Below are positions 61,992 through 64,000 of a stretch of 64,000 nucleotides of DNA, piece after piece. Every line of letters starts with the position of its first letter. Positions within the stretch are counted from its first letter, which is position 1. A program made the position numbers and the translations under genes. Below the pieces are notes generated by a model, which saw nothing but the letters and a program-made list of their open reading frames with translations, did not search any database and was not told the DNA's origin. The stretch comes from Xanthomonas phaseoli pv. phaseoli (GTDB lineage: Bacteria > Pseudomonadota > Gammaproteobacteria > Xanthomonadales > Xanthomonadaceae): NCBI GenBank assembly GCA_022749655.1, contig CP094243.1, forward strand, positions 5,125,419-5,189,418, given 5' to 3'.

Positions 61992-63068
61992 TCACACCGT
62001 CGTCGACGAGTGAAGAGACAGACCGAATACGCGCAACGCGCCGCCTCCTGATGCAGCACGCAGACGGTACGGCATCCCGTTGTGGCTGCGCAGTTGGTGC
62101 GATCCGTCCGCGCGGTCGGCCACGCCGTGGCAGCCGAGCTCAGGCGCGGCGCGCCTGTGTTCGACAAAGCGCAGCAGATCCTGATTGAAGCGCGCGCTGT
62201 CCTCCAGGAACGGCGCGTGCCCGGCATCCGGATACAGCACGGTCTGCGCGCGGCTGCAACTGGCGCGCACGCGCCAAGGTCGGCTCGGTGGCGACCAGGC
62301 ATCGCGCACGCCGTACATCAGCAGGACCGGCAGGCGCGTGCGCTGCAGGCCGGCGACATCGATCGACATGCCCTGCACGGCACGCTGCATGTCCCACGAG
62401 GCCAGCGATGCGTTGGCCAGCAAGCTCTCGAACACCGGCACCGGCGGTTGGGTGGCGAAGCACAGCCGCAGGAAATCCTGCACCGCCTGCAGATGCGTGC
62501 GCAGGTCGGGCGAAACCAGATCGCGATAGACCGCCGGATGCGTGCCCAGCTGCTCGGCGCGCAGTTCGATCACACCGTCGACGTACACCACGCCGGCAAG
62601 CCCGGTATCGCCATATCGGCTCAGGTAGTTGCTGATCACCGCGCCGCCCAGGACCAGCCCACCAGGATCGCCTCGCGCGCATCGGTGGCCTTCAACACGG
62701 CAGCCAGGTCGTCGGCCCAGCGCATGCCCTCTTGATACGCCGACGCGGCGGCCGGCTTGCCGGACTGCCCGTGGCCGCGCAGGTCGTAGGTGATCAACCG
62801 GTAGCCCCCAGCTGCGGGTCGGCCAGCTGTGCATCCCAATTGATGCGACTACCGAGCAGGCCGTGCACGAAGACGATGGCCGGGCCGTCGGTGGCGCCGT
62901 GCTCCTGCACCGACAGGCGCACGCCATCGGGCGCGGTCACGGTATAGCTGCGTGCGTCGGCAACGACGCCCGGCTGGCTGTGGCCAACATCGAGCACACT
63001 GACAACACACAGGCCATTAGGCAGCGCAGCGGCGGCATGCGGCTGCCAGGCAAGAGGCGAACAGACAT
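61992..63068 (-). pseudogene. Secreted alpha/beta hydrolase, several frameshifts
   Basis: Pieces in three frames form one hydrolase. The likely start MSVRLLPGSRMPPLRCLMAC is a signal peptide; a shift near 62965 leads to RSYTVTAPDGVRLSVQEHGA and AIVFVHGLLGSRINWDAQL. A base missing in a C5 run (62807-62811) gives GYRLITYDLRGHGQSGKPAA; another near 62652, in the nucleophile motif GWSLGG, leads to AVISNYLSRYGDTGLAGVVY and PDAGHAPFLEDSARFNQDLL (catalytic His). The tail after VEHRRAA looks non-native. Substrate unknown. Confidence 0.7.
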
Positions 63069-63157
63069 CGGGGAGAGCTCCAGGCAATGGGAGCGACGAT
63101 CCTGCAGCCTCACATCAGTGTGAGGGTCAAGCCGTGCGTGCAGCGTATGCTTGGCGC

Positions 63158-63570
63158 ATGGCCGCTTGTTCCGGAACCCTGCTGCGCATTGGCGCGCTGG
63201 CGCAACAGACCGGCGCCAGCGTGCGTTCGATCCGTCATTACGATGCGCACGGGTTGCTGACATCCTCGCGCAGTGCCAACGGGTACCGGGTCTTCCCCTC
63301 ACGCATGCATTGCACAGGTGCGCCAGATCCAGCGCTTGATCGCGACGGGTTTCAACCTGGATGAAATTCTTGGCTTCCAGAGTGCATGCGCCTGGTGGAA
63401 GGCGCGCGCAGATGTGCCCGGACACCGCACACGCGCATCGCGCGCGCCTGCTGATCGAGCGCCAGCTGGCTGATCTTGAGCGGCAGCGTGGGCGCCTGTT
63501 GGCAACCTTTGGCGCAGTCAGGCGCGGATGCAACGGCTGCGCTGTCTTCCAGCCGCGCAAACCACACGGC
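63158..63570 (+). pseudogene. MerR-family regulator, frameshifted
   Basis: The start MAACSGTLLRIGALAQQTGA has a MerR winged helix: SVRSIRHYDAHGLLTSSRSA then NGYRVFP. At about 63300 the frame changes to AQVRQIQRLIATGFNLDEIL, and again near 63370-63410 to CPDTAHAHRARLLIERQLAD followed by LERQRGRLLATFG, the dimerisation helix. At least two indels. The end is uncertain. Divergent from the alpha/beta hydrolase, which it may regulate. Confidence 0.65.
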
Positions 63571-63640
63571 GCAAGCGGGCGCGCTAGAAGCGCTCGGTCG
63601 CGCGTCACTTCGCCCTGGGCTGGGATGCGGGGCGAAAAAA

Positions 63641-64000
63641 TCATAGGGCGTGCATCAAATCGGCACGCTGGCGCAGCACGTAGGCCGACGCAAGGCCAGC
63701 ATCAACAGCGTCAGGGCAGGCCGACCAACGCGGCCCAGCGCCGTGTTGCCAGAACCAGCCCCAACGCCGATCACGCTGGAGCCGGCGTGGTACGCCAACA
63801 AGATACAGCGGAGGCGGCATGGCTGTGATGCGCCCCCGCTCGAGCCAGCTCGCAGGCGCTGGCGGCCGAATGCGCGATGAAAACCCGATCGTACCACCAC
63901 GATGCCGGCCACCACCAACGCCAGCGTGCGCCAGGGTCAGCGCCATGCCGAGCACGCACAGCACGATGCCGGTGGTGACCACGGGCCCGCCCGAACCGGT
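63641..64000 (-). pseudogene. C-terminal part of an MFS transporter, frameshifted, runs off the window
   Basis: The minus strand shows transporter helices split over three frames: VVTTGIVLCVLGMALTLAHA, then VVVAGIVVVRSGFHRAF, then LLAYHAGSSVIGVGAGSG, WFWQHGAGP, LTLLMLALR and YVLRQRADLMHAL at the end. The G-S-S-V-I-G helix is typical of late MFS helices. Probably a YnfM-like major facilitator. Its 5' part lies beyond 64000. Confidence 0.55.

Overview
The window is high-GC DNA from a Xanthomonas chromosome. Three things point to this genus. The pca/van/pob aromatic genes sit next to a gene set like the mol (monolignol) cluster. A chromosomal integron lies directly downstream of ilvD, its conserved site in Xanthomonas. 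A protein with the XVIPCD fold of Xanthomonas type IV secretion effectors is also present. No rRNA, tRNA or CRISPR was found.

Layout. 1-6.9 kb: pcaIJFHG on the minus strand, divergent from vanAB. 7-12.5 kb: glycerol regulon glpR-glpD-glpF-glpK. 12.5-14.7 kb: a small secreted SnoaL-like protein and an IS256-family element. 14.9-24.8 kb: pobA/pobR, a vanillin/benzaldehyde-type dehydrogenase, a coniferyl-alcohol dehydrogenase, an outer-membrane MetA-pathway protein, a MarR regulator, an HD-GYP protein and an aromatic-acid MFS transporter. Together with vanAB and pca these could take lignin alcohols and aldehydes through vanillate or 4-hydroxybenzoate to protocatechuate and the TCA cycle. 25-29.7 kb: gamma-carbonic anhydrase, a YkgJ-like protein, a Tat-exported GH5 cellulase and ilvD. 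29.7-35.8 kb: integron, with an integrase gene broken by an IS3 element, then an array of small cassette genes separated by attC sites, one cassette gene being split by a second IS3 element. 35.9-37.3 kb: HxlR regulator divergent from a YtfG/QorB-like quinone reductase. 38-40.7 kb: phosphate-type porin behind a Pho-box-like promoter, and a KdgT-like permease. 41-45.5 kb: FMN reductase, DUF1852 (MesX) and core-MetE (MesD) divergent from a LysR regulator, then queH. 45.6-48.9 kb: MTHFR-like protein and a secreted alpha/beta hydrolase. 48.9-57 kb: RND tripartite efflux operon divergent from a sensor kinase/response regulator pair. 57-64 kb: two facing heptamer arrays, purU, an XVIPCD protein, an HIBADH-like dehydrogenase, an Old Yellow Enzyme, a sirtuin, an alpha/beta hydrolase, a MerR regulator and an MFS fragment.

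About twenty genes, including essential-type ones such as ilvD, carry single small indels, mostly in G/C homopolymers or short GC repeats. Each has full-length homologous sequence on both sides in two frames. This looks more like sequencing or assembly indels than gene decay, so features typed pseudogene here mean 'frameshifted in this sequence'. The IS3 disruptions of the integrase and of one cassette gene have clean boundaries and are real structural events.
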